Below, piece by piece: positions 17,264 through 25,859 of a stretch of DNA of 64,000 nucleotides (the first letter of the stretch is position 1; the number at the start of each line of letters is the position of its first letter). The DNA is taken from NCBI GenBank assembly GCA_965220045.1, contig OZ244803.1, positions 2,790,001 through 2,854,000 of the forward strand. The letters are read 5' to 3'. The notes beneath the pieces were generated by a model. The model did no database searches and had not been told where the DNA came from. It saw nothing but the letters and a program-made list of their open reading frames with translations. This DNA is from VXOZ01 sp965220045. GTDB taxonomy: Bacteria > Chloroflexota > UBA11872 > VXOZ01. Both the position numbers and the translations under genes were made by a program.

Positions 17264-18097
17264 TTACGCCTCTTCCTCCAGCAGCCGGTCAACCAGACCC
17301 TCAAGTTCCTCATCCGAATAGAAGTGGATGCGCACCGTGCCCTGTTTGCCGCGGCGCTTGATTTCCACTTTCGTGGCGAGGGAATTGCGGAGCAGGTCTT
17401 CCCACTCGGCGCTGCGGGCATCCGGCGGTTTGGGTGTAGCGGGGCGCGGCGAGGCAAGCAGCTTTTTCACGAGTTGCTCGGTTTGCCGCACGTTGAGACC
17501 CCGTTTCACCACTTCAGCCAGGGCGTAGACCTGCATCTCAGGCGAGAGTCGCAGCAGGGCGCGCGCGTGGCCTTCGCTGATCGTGTCCGCTGCCAGGGCC
17601 TCTTTGACGGCATTGGCGAGATTAAGCAAGCGCAGCGTATTTGCCACCGCCGAGCGGCTCTTGCCGACGCGTGCCGCCACCTGCTCCTGGGTGATGCCGA
17701 ACTCGCTGATAAGCGCGGCATACGCCTCGGCCGTTTCCAGTGGCGAGAGGCTCGTCCGCTGGAGGTTTTCGACAAGCGCGATTTCCAGCGCTTCACGGCT
17801 GCCGGTGGGTCTGATGAGCGCCGGAATGGTGGCAAGCCCCGCCTGTTGGGCCGCCCGCCAGCGACGTTCGCCCACGATCAGCAGATACGTTCCCTCCTCC
17901 GGTTGGCGGCTGACGACCACCGGCTGCAGGATGCCGTGCTCGCGGATGGACCGGGCGAGTTCTGCCAACTCCTCTTCAGCAAACGTCTGCCGGGGTTGCA
18001 GGGGATTCGGGCGAATGCGCTCGACCGGGATGTCTTGTAGTCCCGACTCCGGTAGTAACGCCTCAAGTCCCCGTCCTAAGCCACCTCTACGCGACAC
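17264..18097 (-). CDS. parB: Chromosome-partitioning protein ParB
   Basis: 277 residues. The N-terminal GRGLEALLP motif is followed by the CTP-binding ParB/Srx domain (IPVERIRPNPLQPRQTF, VGERRWRAAQ, ALVENLQR). Next come the helix-turn-helix (ITQEQVAARVGKSRSAVANTLRLL), a further helical linker, and a short C-terminal dimerisation tail. It binds parS centromere sites and slides as a CTP-dependent clamp. It lies 230 bases downstream of parA on the same strand. I could not find a canonical parS (GTTTCACGTGAAAC) by eye in this window. Confidence 0.95.
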   Translation of the reverse strand: MSRRGGLGRGLEALLPESGLQDIPVERIRPNPLQPRQTFAEEELAELARSIREHGILQPVVVSRQPEEGTYLLIVGERRWRAAQQAGLATIPALIRPTGSREALEIALVENLQRTSLSPLETAEAYAALISEFGITQEQVAARVGKSRSAVANTLRLLNLANAVKEALAADTISEGHARALLRLSPEMQVYALAEVVKRGLNVRQTEQLVKKLLASPRPATPKPPDARSAEWEDLLRNSLATKVEIKRRGKQGTVRIHFYSDEELEGLVDRLLEEEA

Positions 18098-18327
18098 TTC
18101 TGCCTATCTCCTCTCAAACCGTCAATCCGGCGGAAAGTCCGCCTCGAACCGCGTTACAGGCCGGTAGCCAGCCCTTCCTCTCTCATTCGTCATTTCGGCG
18201 AATGCCGGAATCCATCTTTCCCGTATGAACTTCTGCCAAGCAGTGAGAAAACTACCCCCAATACACTAGATTTCTCGCTTGCGCTCGAAATGACATTTTT
18301 CTTCCCAAGTGCTGGCTAATGCTTTTT
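18098..18327. other. Gap between parA and parB
   Basis: Contains a degenerate GGAATCCATCTT element (about 18190-18220) related to the TCATTCCCGCGAAAGCGGGAA family. A duplication AAGTGCTGGCTAAT (two copies, about 18308-18321 and 18331-18344) repeats the last codons of parA just past its stop. Confidence 0.5.
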
Positions 18328-19086
18328 CTAAGTGCTGGCTAATACTTCCTCCGCCAGGAGGCGATAGCCTTCAGCCCCTTTCGAGAAGGGGTCGTATGCC
18401 AGTATGGTCTGTCCGTGACTGGGCGCTTCTGCCAGGCGCACGTTGCGGACGATCACAGTCTCGAACACCTGTCCCGGAAAGTGCGCGAGCACCTCGTCCC
18501 GCACCTGCTCCGCCAGGCGGGTGCGCGTATCGTACATGGTCATGAGAATACGCACTCTACCCAGCGCGGAGTGAAGACCGCTGCGCACTCGCCTGATAGT
18601 ATCGAGCAACTGCGCCAGTCCCTCCAATGCCAGGTACTCACACTGTACCGGAACAACCACCTCGTCGGCAGCGCAAAGGCCGTTCACCGTCAGCATGCCG
18701 AGCGACGGCGGACAGTCAATCAGGAGAAAAGCGTACTCGTCCTTCACCGGCTCAAGCGCCGCGCGCAGCAGGAATTCGCGTTCAGCCAGCTCTGCCGCTT
18801 CCGCTTCCAGTCCCGCCAGCGCCGGACTCGACGGCAATAACGAGAGATTGGGCGCGTTTTCCACCGGAACAATGAGGTCCCGCGCTGCTTCGCTACCCCG
18901 CAGCGCGTGATAGATGCTGGGATCTTGCTTGGCGATGCCCAGACCGCCGGTCGTATTGGCCTGGGGATCCAAGTCCACGAGCAACACGTCCTGCCGATGC
19001 AGAGCAAGATAAGCCGCCAGATTCACGGCGGTGGTCGTTTTGCCCACCCCGCCCTTTTGATTGGCTATCGCGATGACTGTGCCCAT
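18328..19086 (-). CDS. parA: Chromosome-partitioning ATPase ParA (Soj)
   Basis: 252 residues. Deviant Walker A motif KGGVGKTTTAVNLAAYLA near the N-terminus, with LLVDLDPQANTT (switch/Walker A') and LLIDCPPSLGMLTVN (Walker B). Size and sequence fit the small chromosomal Soj type without an N-terminal DNA-binding domain. It forms ATP-dependent dimers on nucleoid DNA and positions ParB-parS complexes. It is upstream of parB. The start lacks a strong ribosome-binding site. Confidence 0.95.
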   Translation of the reverse strand: MGTVIAIANQKGGVGKTTTAVNLAAYLALHRQDVLLVDLDPQANTTGGLGIAKQDPSIYHALRGSEAARDLIVPVENAPNLSLLPSSPALAGLEAEAAELAEREFLLRAALEPVKDEYAFLLIDCPPSLGMLTVNGLCAADEVVVPVQCEYLALEGLAQLLDTIRRVRSGLHSALGRVRILMTMYDTRTRLAEQVRDEVLAHFPGQVFETVIVRNVRLAEAPSHGQTILAYDPFSKGAEGYRLLAEEVLAST

Positions 19087-19433
19087 AAATCAACCGTGCG
19101 TGACATTTTTGGTACGTCGAGTCTCGAACGTGCCGGGCCGCGTGACGAATACCCACCAGGGCGCGGACAGCGGGCGCCGTCACCCATTGCACTCTTCCTC
19201 ACCGAATTGCAAGAGAGCCTTGCACTCCCAAGCCCGGCCCGTTACTCCGGCCCTCTCCCACGGGGAGAGGAGGCAAGACGCGGCCTGGGAAAAGGGGTGA
19301 TGCGACTCCGGTGGGGAGCGGTGTGATATGCGCCATCGATTCGCGCTGGCAATGCTGAGCATACCCTCTTTAGCAGACGCGCGAGGCCATCGGCGTCACT
19401 GAAGCGAGCGACCGCAGGGGCAGTCGTCGCGCG
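19087..19433. repeat. Intergenic region with CCCTCTCCC-type hairpin
   Basis: No gene is supported. A CCCTCTCCCACGGGGAGAGG hairpin at 19251-19270 belongs to the family seen at 12.97, 16.9, 17.1, 48.85 and 53.1 kb. Confidence 0.6.
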
Positions 19434-20471
19434 TTACGGCAACGTCACGACCCGGTCTTGGCTCGCGGCCGCGTAGAAGGCGAGGCAGACCGCCAGGTTT
19501 GTCCGTCCGTCCGCGACCGTGGCCGGCAGCGGCGTGCCATTCTGCACGAAATCCACCATCGCGCCAATGCTGCCTGCGCCCGCATCCCGCACCGCGTCAG
19601 AGATTACCCATCCCTGCCAGGGCGCAAAGTTGCCCCGCACCGCCAGCTTGCCGGAGATGCCGTCGGTGGCGATCTGCCCCTCCGTGCCGACGAGATGGAA
19701 GGCGTGCATGCCGGACTGCGGGCCGCTGGACCATGTGACCTCCAACGTCGCCACCACGCCGTTGTCAAACGTAAGAGTCGCCACGCCGTAGTCCTCTAGC
19801 GGAATGTCTTGGTGGACAAGGTTCGCGGCGGCGCCGCTCACGCGCACAACCTCAGCATCCAGCAGTCTGCGCAGCATGTGAATGTCGTAGATCGAGTGGT
19901 CGATCCAGCCGCCGCCGGGGGCTTGGCTGGCGTCCAACCACCAGGTGCGCGCCACGTGCACGCCGGGCCACTCCTGGGTGGGCAGGCCGCCGCGCCGGAT
20001 GGACGTCGCGCTGATGGGCCGACCAATCCGGCCTTCCTGCAGCCATTGGGCGTACTGTTGCGCCGCGCCGCCGCTCGTTTGAATGGCCTCCAGCGGATAG
20101 AACCCAACTCCGGCCTGCTCTACCGCCGCGACCACCCCATCGGCGGCATCCAACGTGGGCGCCATGGGCTTGACGCAGATGATGTGCTTGCCGTGGCCGG
20201 CCGCTTCCTCGCAGAGCGCCGGGGCCTCTCCGGTTGTACACGCCGCCACGACCACGTCCACGTCATCCCGCCGCACGATGGCATAGTAATCATCAGTCGT
20301 AAAGGGAATGTCATATTCGCTGGCGATTGAATCCAGATACGCCTTCTTGCGGTGCGCCGCCGCCGTCACCACCGCGCGGTCATGCCCTGCTATCCCCCGC
20401 AATGCCGCAAAGCCCGCGTACCAGTGGTCCATGCCCGCGATGCCGAATCGAACTTCCGCCGGAGCCGCCAT
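19434..20471 (-). CDS. Gfo/Idh/MocA-family oxidoreductase
   Basis: 345 residues from ATG 20471, which has GAAGGG just upstream. The N-terminal Rossmann domain starts with EVRFGIAGMDHWYAGF, followed by DVVVAACTTG and HIICVKPMAPTLDAADG, the region of the conserved Lys-Pro. The C-terminal alpha/beta domain has GGWIDHSIYDIHMLRRLL, containing the usual Asp and His of the active site. These enzymes oxidise or reduce sugars and inositols with NAD(P); the substrate is not visible. Longer frames exist upstream but lack a ribosome-binding site. Confidence 0.88.
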   Translation of the reverse strand: MAAPAEVRFGIAGMDHWYAGFAALRGIAGHDRAVVTAAAHRKKAYLDSIASEYDIPFTTDDYYAIVRRDDVDVVVAACTTGEAPALCEEAAGHGKHIICVKPMAPTLDAADGVVAAVEQAGVGFYPLEAIQTSGGAAQQYAQWLQEGRIGRPISATSIRRGGLPTQEWPGVHVARTWWLDASQAPGGGWIDHSIYDIHMLRRLLDAEVVRVSGAAANLVHQDIPLEDYGVATLTFDNGVVATLEVTWSSGPQSGMHAFHLVGTEGQIATDGISGKLAVRGNFAPWQGWVISDAVRDAGAGSIGAMVDFVQNGTPLPATVADGRTNLAVCLAFYAAASQDRVVTLP

Positions 20472-20649
20472 AGCCCTTCGTTCCTTGCTGTTTGTGCGTG
20501 GTGAACTATCTCCGTATACCGTACTACACCCCATGACACAGCGCTAACCTCCCGCGTAAACCGGCTTACCGCTGCCGAAGAACCATGGGGCGGCATTGCT
20601 TGGCTGCTTCCTTGCTGCCGTTTCGTCCAGGATCAGCGAGCCCTCTTTG

Positions 20650-21717
20650 TCAGTCCTCCCGGTCCCAGTAGTCCACGGCCTTTTCCTTGTGGTAGATGCG
20701 GTGCACGCCGCGCAAGTTCACCTTGTTGGAGTCGGGGTATTCGCTGACATCACTCGGCACCACGTTGCTCAGAAGCAGCAGCGTGCACGGTGCCGTGCCT
20801 TCGTTCATGTACGTGTGGTCGCCGCTGGGTCCGGGTGGAAAGGCGATGAAGTCGCCCTGGCGCAGGGCCACGTTGCCGCGGGACGTCCGCATGGTACAAG
20901 CGCCCTCCAGCACCACGCCGAGTTCTTCCTCAAAGTGATGGAAGTGGAGCGGAAACGCCTTCCTGCCAGGGTCGAGGCGAATGACCTGGTAACCAAGATG
21001 GCGCGCGCCGATAAGGGGATCGATGTTCTTGAAATCATAGCCAAAGTCGCCGGGTGCCTGCCGCGTTTCCCACCACTCAATCTCATCCAGGTTGACGCGG
21101 TTGATGTAGATATCCGTGCGCGCTTCAAGCATGGCGATGAGCGCGTCGCGGGCGCCGCTCAGGATCGAGTGGCCGTCGCCGAGCAGGAGCGCATCGAGCT
21201 GGGGTATGGCAAGCAGCTTACGGAGTTGCAGCGCCGCTTTTGCCGGGTCGGAAACGGCAGGTTCCGCGCCGAGCGTCAGCGAACCCACGGGATGGCCCCA
21301 CACGTAATCGCCGATGAAGGCCACGCTGTTGTTGCGCCAGAGCAGCGCGATCTCGCCGGGGCTCTTGCCGTGCGCCAGGTGCAATACCCGCAGATCGGGC
21401 CTGATTTCCTCACCATCGGTGACGGTACGGTCTACGGCGAGCTCGAAAAGCGGCGCGTCGGCCTCGTGCGCCACAATCCGGGCGCCGGTGTGTTCTTTGA
21501 AGGCTACGGCGTCGCGCTCGTGGTCGCGGTTGGTCAGGACGATGAGAGCCGCGCCACCGAGCTCATCCATTTGCTTGATGTCACCGGCGCTCATCGGCAC
21601 CGGATCGATGAGGACATTGCCCTCTTCCCGCACCCAGAGGAAGCCGTTGAAATCGAACTGCTTCTCTTCATTGAAGACCGACCACGTATAGAGATCGTCG
21701 AACATCACCCGCTTCAC
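20650..21717 (-). CDS. MBL-fold-like domain fused to a cupin domain
   Basis: 355 residues. Residues about 1-200 resemble a metallo-beta-lactamase fold: IDPVPMSAGDIKQM, LTNRDHERDAVAF (61-73), HLAHGKSPGEIALL (His116), FIGDYVWG (Asp137) and LLLGDGHSI (His183). The first metal motif is reduced from HxHxDH to NRDH. Residues 240-330 form a cupin with HFHHFEEELGVVLEG (258-272) and GDFIAFPPGPSGDHTYMN (288-305), which retains the His/Glu/His metal set. Function is unknown. It could be a hydrolase for a small carbohydrate-like substrate. GTG start with AAGGAG 9 bases upstream; its neighbour is the Gfo/Idh gene on the same strand. Confidence 0.75.
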   Translation of the reverse strand: MKRVMFDDLYTWSVFNEEKQFDFNGFLWVREEGNVLIDPVPMSAGDIKQMDELGGAALIVLTNRDHERDAVAFKEHTGARIVAHEADAPLFELAVDRTVTDGEEIRPDLRVLHLAHGKSPGEIALLWRNNSVAFIGDYVWGHPVGSLTLGAEPAVSDPAKAALQLRKLLAIPQLDALLLGDGHSILSGARDALIAMLEARTDIYINRVNLDEIEWWETRQAPGDFGYDFKNIDPLIGARHLGYQVIRLDPGRKAFPLHFHHFEEELGVVLEGACTMRTSRGNVALRQGDFIAFPPGPSGDHTYMNEGTAPCTLLLLSNVVPSDVSEYPDSNKVNLRGVHRIYHKEKAVDYWDRED

Positions 21718-23059
21718 TGCCGTCGCTCCTTGCTAGCGCTGAGATTGTCAGAGTACATGGTATACTGATTTGCCATTGGCACAAACGGCGCAGCGAAGGG
21801 CAATGGCGGACGGACAGAGGGCACAGTTTGGCTTCAAATCCCAATTGTGATGATCGAAAGAGCCCGATTGTCTCGTCAAGGGCCCGATTGTCTCGTCATT
21901 CCCGCTTTCGCGGGAATCCATCTTCTCCGCCCAACGAGTTCATTCGCCAGTGGTGAGACGAGTCCTGGGCTACACACCTTCCCATGGACGGAACGGGGGA
22001 CAAGCCCCCGCGCTACAAGAAGAATGCCCCTTGCATCCGTCGATAAGGAACACACCGATCCGTCATTCCCGCGAAAGCGGGAATCCATCTTCTCCCCGCA
22101 ACGAGTAACATACGCCAGAGGTGAAACGAGTCCTGGGCTACACACCTTCCCATGGACGGAACGGGGGACAAGCCCCCGCGCTACAAGGAAAATGACCCTT
22201 CAACTCGTCGAGAGGAACACACCTATCCGTCATTCCCGCGAAAGCGGGAATCCATCTTCTCCACGTAACCAGTACATACAACAGTGGTGAGACGAGTCCC
22301 GGGCTACACTCCCTCCCATGGACAGAGCGGGGGACAAGCCCCCGCGCTACAAGAAGAATGACCATTCAATCCGTCGATAGGGAACACACCGATCCGTCAT
22401 TCCCGCGAAAGCGGGAATCCATCTTCTCCGCGCATCGAGTACATACGCCAGAGGTGAGGCGAGTCCCGGGCTACACTCCCTCCAGTGGACGGAACGGGGG
22501 ACAAGCCCCCGCGCTACAAGGAAAATGACACATCAATCCGTCGAGAGGAACACACCGATCCGTCATTCCCGCTTTCGCGGGAATCTATCTTTGTCGTGTC
22601 TCTTGGACTCCGGCCCCGAATCAGTCGATACTTCGTTTCGAGTACGGGGCAAGCTATTCGCCGAAGTGACGGACGTCCTGTCAGTTGTTTGATTTGCAGC
22701 TTGGCAAAGGCCACAAGAGTGCCAGTTGGCTTGTGCCGTTATCGGCATTCTCCAGACCGACTCTTGTCGGTTTCTCTAAGACACGCGGCTTCTTGTTAGA
22801 CTGGGGGTGGGCCGGCCGTTCATACTTCGACAAGCTCAGCACGAACGGCCTGTATCAGATTTCAAGCAAAGCGCATCCAGTAACCTTTCAAGCACAGCAC
22901 ATCCGTTCACCCTGAGCCTGTCGAAGGGTGGTGTCTTGAGCTTCGGCAAGGGACTGGCATCCTCCTTCCCGAAGACTACCGAACCAAGTCAGCACAGACA
23001 AAAGTCCTTGCAAATCGTTGAAACTCGACTGCATTGCCCACAAGTAGGAACCTCCGGTT
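21718..23059. repeat. Long intergenic region with 167-bp tandem repeat array
   Basis: This region has no supported gene. Its core is the array listed separately (21890-22590). Past it lie a degenerate tail (22590-22800) and inverted copies of a TTCGACAAGCTCAGC / CCTGAGCCTGTCGAAGG element (about 22830-22850 and 22910-22930). The latter also recurs at 39.83 and 61.78-61.94 kb. Confidence 0.7.
21890..22590. repeat. 167-bp tandem repeats with two hairpins per unit
   Basis: The motif CATTCCCGCnnnnGCGGGAATC starts at 21897, 22064, 22231, 22398 and 22564, a period of 167, 167, 167 and 166 bases. Each unit also carries a second hairpin GCGGGGGACAAGCCCCCGC and a constant GTGAGACGAGTCCTGGGCTACAC-like link. 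The first and last copies have CTTT in the loop instead of GAAA, that is, the loop is inverted. Confidence 0.9.
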
Positions 23060-24094
23060 TTGCTAGATTTCACCTCTCTCCCAAACCACTTTCCCACTGT
23101 AATCGCCCTGGAAGAGCTGCTGTCACGACCCAGCCAGCCGCTGATTGACGACCTGCGGCGTGTCAACGGCGATATTCTCATCCTCGGTGTCGGCGGCAAA
23201 GTGGGGCCGACGTTGGCACGGCTGGCCAAACGCGCCGCACCCGCGAAACGCATTGTCGGCGTGGCGCGTTTCAGCGACCCGGACGTGCGGACGCGCCTGG
23301 AATCTTGGGGCATTGAGACAATGGCCTGCGATCTTCTGGACCGCGCAGCGGTGAACGAATTACCCCGGCTCCAAAACGTCATCTTCATGGCGGGCAGGAA
23401 GTTTGGCACGACGGAGGATCCCGCTTTCACGTGGGCCATGAATACCCATGTGCCGGCAATCGTGGCCGAGACGTTTGCGCAATCCCGCATCGTGGCGTTC
23501 TCCACGCTCTGTGTGTACCCTTACGCGCCGTTAGCCGGGCCGGGCTGGGATGAAGCCGTGCCGCCGGAGCCGGTGGGCGAGTATGCCAACTCCTGCGTGG
23601 GTCGAGAGCGCAGCTTTCAATACTTCTCGCAGCAACACGGCACGCCCGGACGTCTCCTCCGCCTCAACTACGCCATCGACATGCGCTACGGCGTGCTGCA
23701 CGACGTGGCTAACTGGGTGCGCGCCGGTGAACCGGTACCGCTAACCATGGGGCACGTGAACGTCATCTGGCAGGGCGACGCCAGCAGCCAAGCCCTGCGC
23801 ACGCTGCTGCACTGCACCACGCCGACGAGTCCGCTGAACATCGGCGGGCCGGAGGCTACGAGCATTCGCACGTTGGCCCACGCCTTCGGCGAGCGGTTCA
23901 ACAGAACGCCGCGGTTTGACGGCAGAGAAGCCGAAACCGCCTGGATCAACAGTACGGCACAGGCGCAGCAGCTTTTCGGCCGCCCCATCGTGCCGCTGGA
24001 GACGATGATCGACTGGACGGCAGACTGGATCGAACGCGCCATGCCGGCCCACGGTAAGCCCACCCACTTTGCGGTGCGTAACGGGCGGTTCTAG
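23060..24094 (+). CDS. NAD(P)-dependent epimerase/dehydratase-like (extended SDR) protein
   Basis: 344 residues from TTG, with AGGAAC about 10 bases upstream. After about 38 leading residues a Rossmann fold begins with ILILGVGGKVGPTLARLA, where the second Gly of the usual TGxxGxxG is kept in a GxGGxxG form. The catalytic Tyr segment reads EYANSCVGRER, so the Lys of YxxxK is replaced by Cys. The C-terminal substrate domain has LNIGGPEATSIRTLAHAFGERF, as in nucleotide-sugar epimerases. Lack of the Lys suggests altered or lost redox chemistry. It converges with the next gene across a strong terminator. Confidence 0.78.
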   Translation: MLDFTSLPNHFPTVIALEELLSRPSQPLIDDLRRVNGDILILGVGGKVGPTLARLAKRAAPAKRIVGVARFSDPDVRTRLESWGIETMACDLLDRAAVNELPRLQNVIFMAGRKFGTTEDPAFTWAMNTHVPAIVAETFAQSRIVAFSTLCVYPYAPLAGPGWDEAVPPEPVGEYANSCVGRERSFQYFSQQHGTPGRLLRLNYAIDMRYGVLHDVANWVRAGEPVPLTMGHVNVIWQGDASSQALRTLLHCTTPTSPLNIGGPEATSIRTLAHAFGERFNRTPRFDGREAETAWINSTAQAQQLFGRPIVPLETMIDWTADWIERAMPAHGKPTHFAVRNGRF

Positions 24095-24167
24095 TTGGCT
24101 TTCAGTCCCGTATACTCATCGTGAGTTGAACAGGTACCGCACTGGAAAAGATAGACAGTCCATACAA

Positions 24168-24201
24168 TAAAGGGAGGGGAAACAGATTCCCCTCCCTCTT
24201 T
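24168..24201. terminator. Bidirectional rho-independent terminator
   Basis: GGGAGGGGAA (24172-24181) pairs perfectly with TTCCCCTCCC (24187-24196) around a 5-base loop, flanked by AAA on the left and CTTT on the right. It sits between two convergent genes and can serve both. Confidence 0.85.
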
Positions 24202-24231
24202 GCTTAACGCTGTCAGATTTTCTGCCGGTTG

Positions 24232-25620
24232 CTACCGACCCAGCCGTTCGTTCCAGCCGGCGAGCAGTTCAATGATCCCCTTCTCAGCGGCTTCCAACGC
24301 CTCCGGCGCGGTGATGTTGCCCGCCATCACGTCCGGCACGAAGCCTATGGCATGTCTGCGCGCTTCCGTGGCGCCGGGACCGGAGTAGTAGAAGTGGCGG
24401 AACGGCATTTGCTGCGCAATCAGCTCGCGGAACGGATCGTTCTCCGTGTACTCTTGCGAAGACGTGCTGGCCTCGCGCACCGGCACGCGGTCGTACTGCT
24501 TGGCGAAGCGCAGGTTCGTGTCCGCGCTTAAGAAGTACTCCACCCAACTGAACATCGCGTCCGGGTTAGGCGCGTTGATGGCGAACGTGGCGGTGTGGTT
24601 GCCGCCCAGGTTGGCATCCTTGCCGCCCTCCGGCTTGGGCCACGGCGTGAAGCCGAAGTTCAAGTCGGGCGCGTTTTCCTTGAACCACTGGCCGCGCTCG
24701 GCAAAGGTTGCGTAGTAGTGCACCGCGCGGGCCTCGGCCAGATGGCTGTTGCGGTGGAGGCCGTCGCCGCGCAATTGGGCGATGGCGTCCCAGCCACCCT
24801 GCACTTCGTGGATGTTCTTCAGCCAGTCGAGAGCGCGCACGGCCTCGGAACTGTTGATAGTCACCTCCGACCAGTCCGGTGCCATCACGTCGCCGCCCAA
24901 CTGCCAGAGCAGGAGCAGCCACAGGCCGGTGCCGCCGCTGCCCCAGAAGGGCGGGCACCCGGCGCGCACGAGCGTTTCGCCGTCGAACTTGGTGGTCTGA
25001 ATGATGGCCGTGTCAAAATCGGACCATGACGTCGGCGGATTCTCCGGGTCCAGACCTACTTCGAGATACGTATCCCCGTGGATGTACATGACGCGGAGGT
25101 CCGGCGCGTAGGGCGCGCCGTACATGTTGCCCGTGGGCGCATCGGTGAGATAGCTCAGCACGCTCGGCCAAAACTCGGAGAGATCGAGCACGCCCGATGC
25201 CTTGTAATAGTTGTTCAAGGGCTGCGAAATGTCCGTGACGCCGAGCTCTACCGTCTGCCAGTCGCCCACGTCAACGGCATCGGGCGGGCTGCCCGCCGCT
25301 ACCGCCGCGACAAACTTATTCAGGCGGTCGGCTTCACCCACGGCATTGAGGGTCAGGCCGGGATTCTGCTCTGCGAACTCCTTGGCCCACGGCTCGAAGT
25401 CAAAGAAGCCGCGGTGCCAGTAGAGCGCCTCGCCCTGGGGGCCGGCCGGGGCCTCGGCCTCAGCCTGCGCCTCTTCCTTCTGCTCCGGCGCCATCTCTTC
25501 ATCCATGGCCGGTGCGGCCTGACCGCACGCCGCCGCGAGCACGCCCACGCCGAGCGCGGTTGCGCCAAGCATGAAGCCGCGACGAGTAATGCGCTCCCCC
25601 ACTACGGTATTCTTGCTCAT
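24232..25620 (-). CDS. ABC transporter solute-binding lipoprotein (sugar type, family 1)
   Basis: 462 residues. N-terminal twin-arginine ITRRGFMLG, hydrophobic core and lipobox AAAC with Cys about 32, then a Glu/Ala-rich linker. The body is a periplasmic-type bilobed binding protein (ALYWHRGFFDFEPWAKEF, GSPPDAVDVGDW, MFSWVEYFLSADTNLRFAKQ). Such proteins deliver sugars or oligosaccharides to an ABC permease, but no permease or ATPase gene is adjacent. This orphan arrangement is shared with the other two binding proteins in the window. GAAAT/AAGGAAAT precedes the ATG. Confidence 0.9.
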   Translation of the reverse strand: MSKNTVVGERITRRGFMLGATALGVGVLAAACGQAAPAMDEEMAPEQKEEAQAEAEAPAGPQGEALYWHRGFFDFEPWAKEFAEQNPGLTLNAVGEADRLNKFVAAVAAGSPPDAVDVGDWQTVELGVTDISQPLNNYYKASGVLDLSEFWPSVLSYLTDAPTGNMYGAPYAPDLRVMYIHGDTYLEVGLDPENPPTSWSDFDTAIIQTTKFDGETLVRAGCPPFWGSGGTGLWLLLLWQLGGDVMAPDWSEVTINSSEAVRALDWLKNIHEVQGGWDAIAQLRGDGLHRNSHLAEARAVHYYATFAERGQWFKENAPDLNFGFTPWPKPEGGKDANLGGNHTATFAINAPNPDAMFSWVEYFLSADTNLRFAKQYDRVPVREASTSSQEYTENDPFRELIAQQMPFRHFYYSGPGATEARRHAIGFVPDVMAGNITAPEALEAAEKGIIELLAGWNERLGR

Positions 25621-25805
25621 GACGATTTCCTTCCCTATGGGATGCGAAACGCTATGCTGTCCTATTTATAGCGACAACACATCTCGATGTCAACGCCTTA
25701 CTGCCGCGCGCCTGTCGCGTGCACCGGCATGTTGTGGGGTGAATGAGTGGCGTTTTGCCAGAGGAGGAGAGCGCCGTGGCAGTGCAAATAGCCAAGATCA
25801 GATCC

Positions 25806-25859
25806 TGCGACAAGGTCGAAGTCTGCGACAAAGTCGAAGTCTGCGACGCAGTCGATTTA
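25806..25859. repeat. 18-bp minisatellite, three copies
   Basis: TGCGACAAGGTCGAAGTC-like units occupy 25806-25823, 25824-25841 and 25842-25859, the last overlapping the stop codon of the betaine-binding protein gene. A related 18-bp unit is found in leuS at 58911-58946. Confidence 0.85.

Noticed and set aside
17264..19433. parS centromere near parA/parB
   Set aside because: No GTTTCACGTGAAAC-like palindrome was found by eye in this interval.
21847..22365. Frames reading SFPRKRESIF- or MDSRFRGNDG-like peptides
   Set aside because: These peptides are translations of the 167-bp tandem repeats, a frequent source of false genes.
21880..22600. CRISPR array
   Set aside because: The repeat unit is 167 bases with conserved linkers instead of unique spacers, and no cas genes are near.
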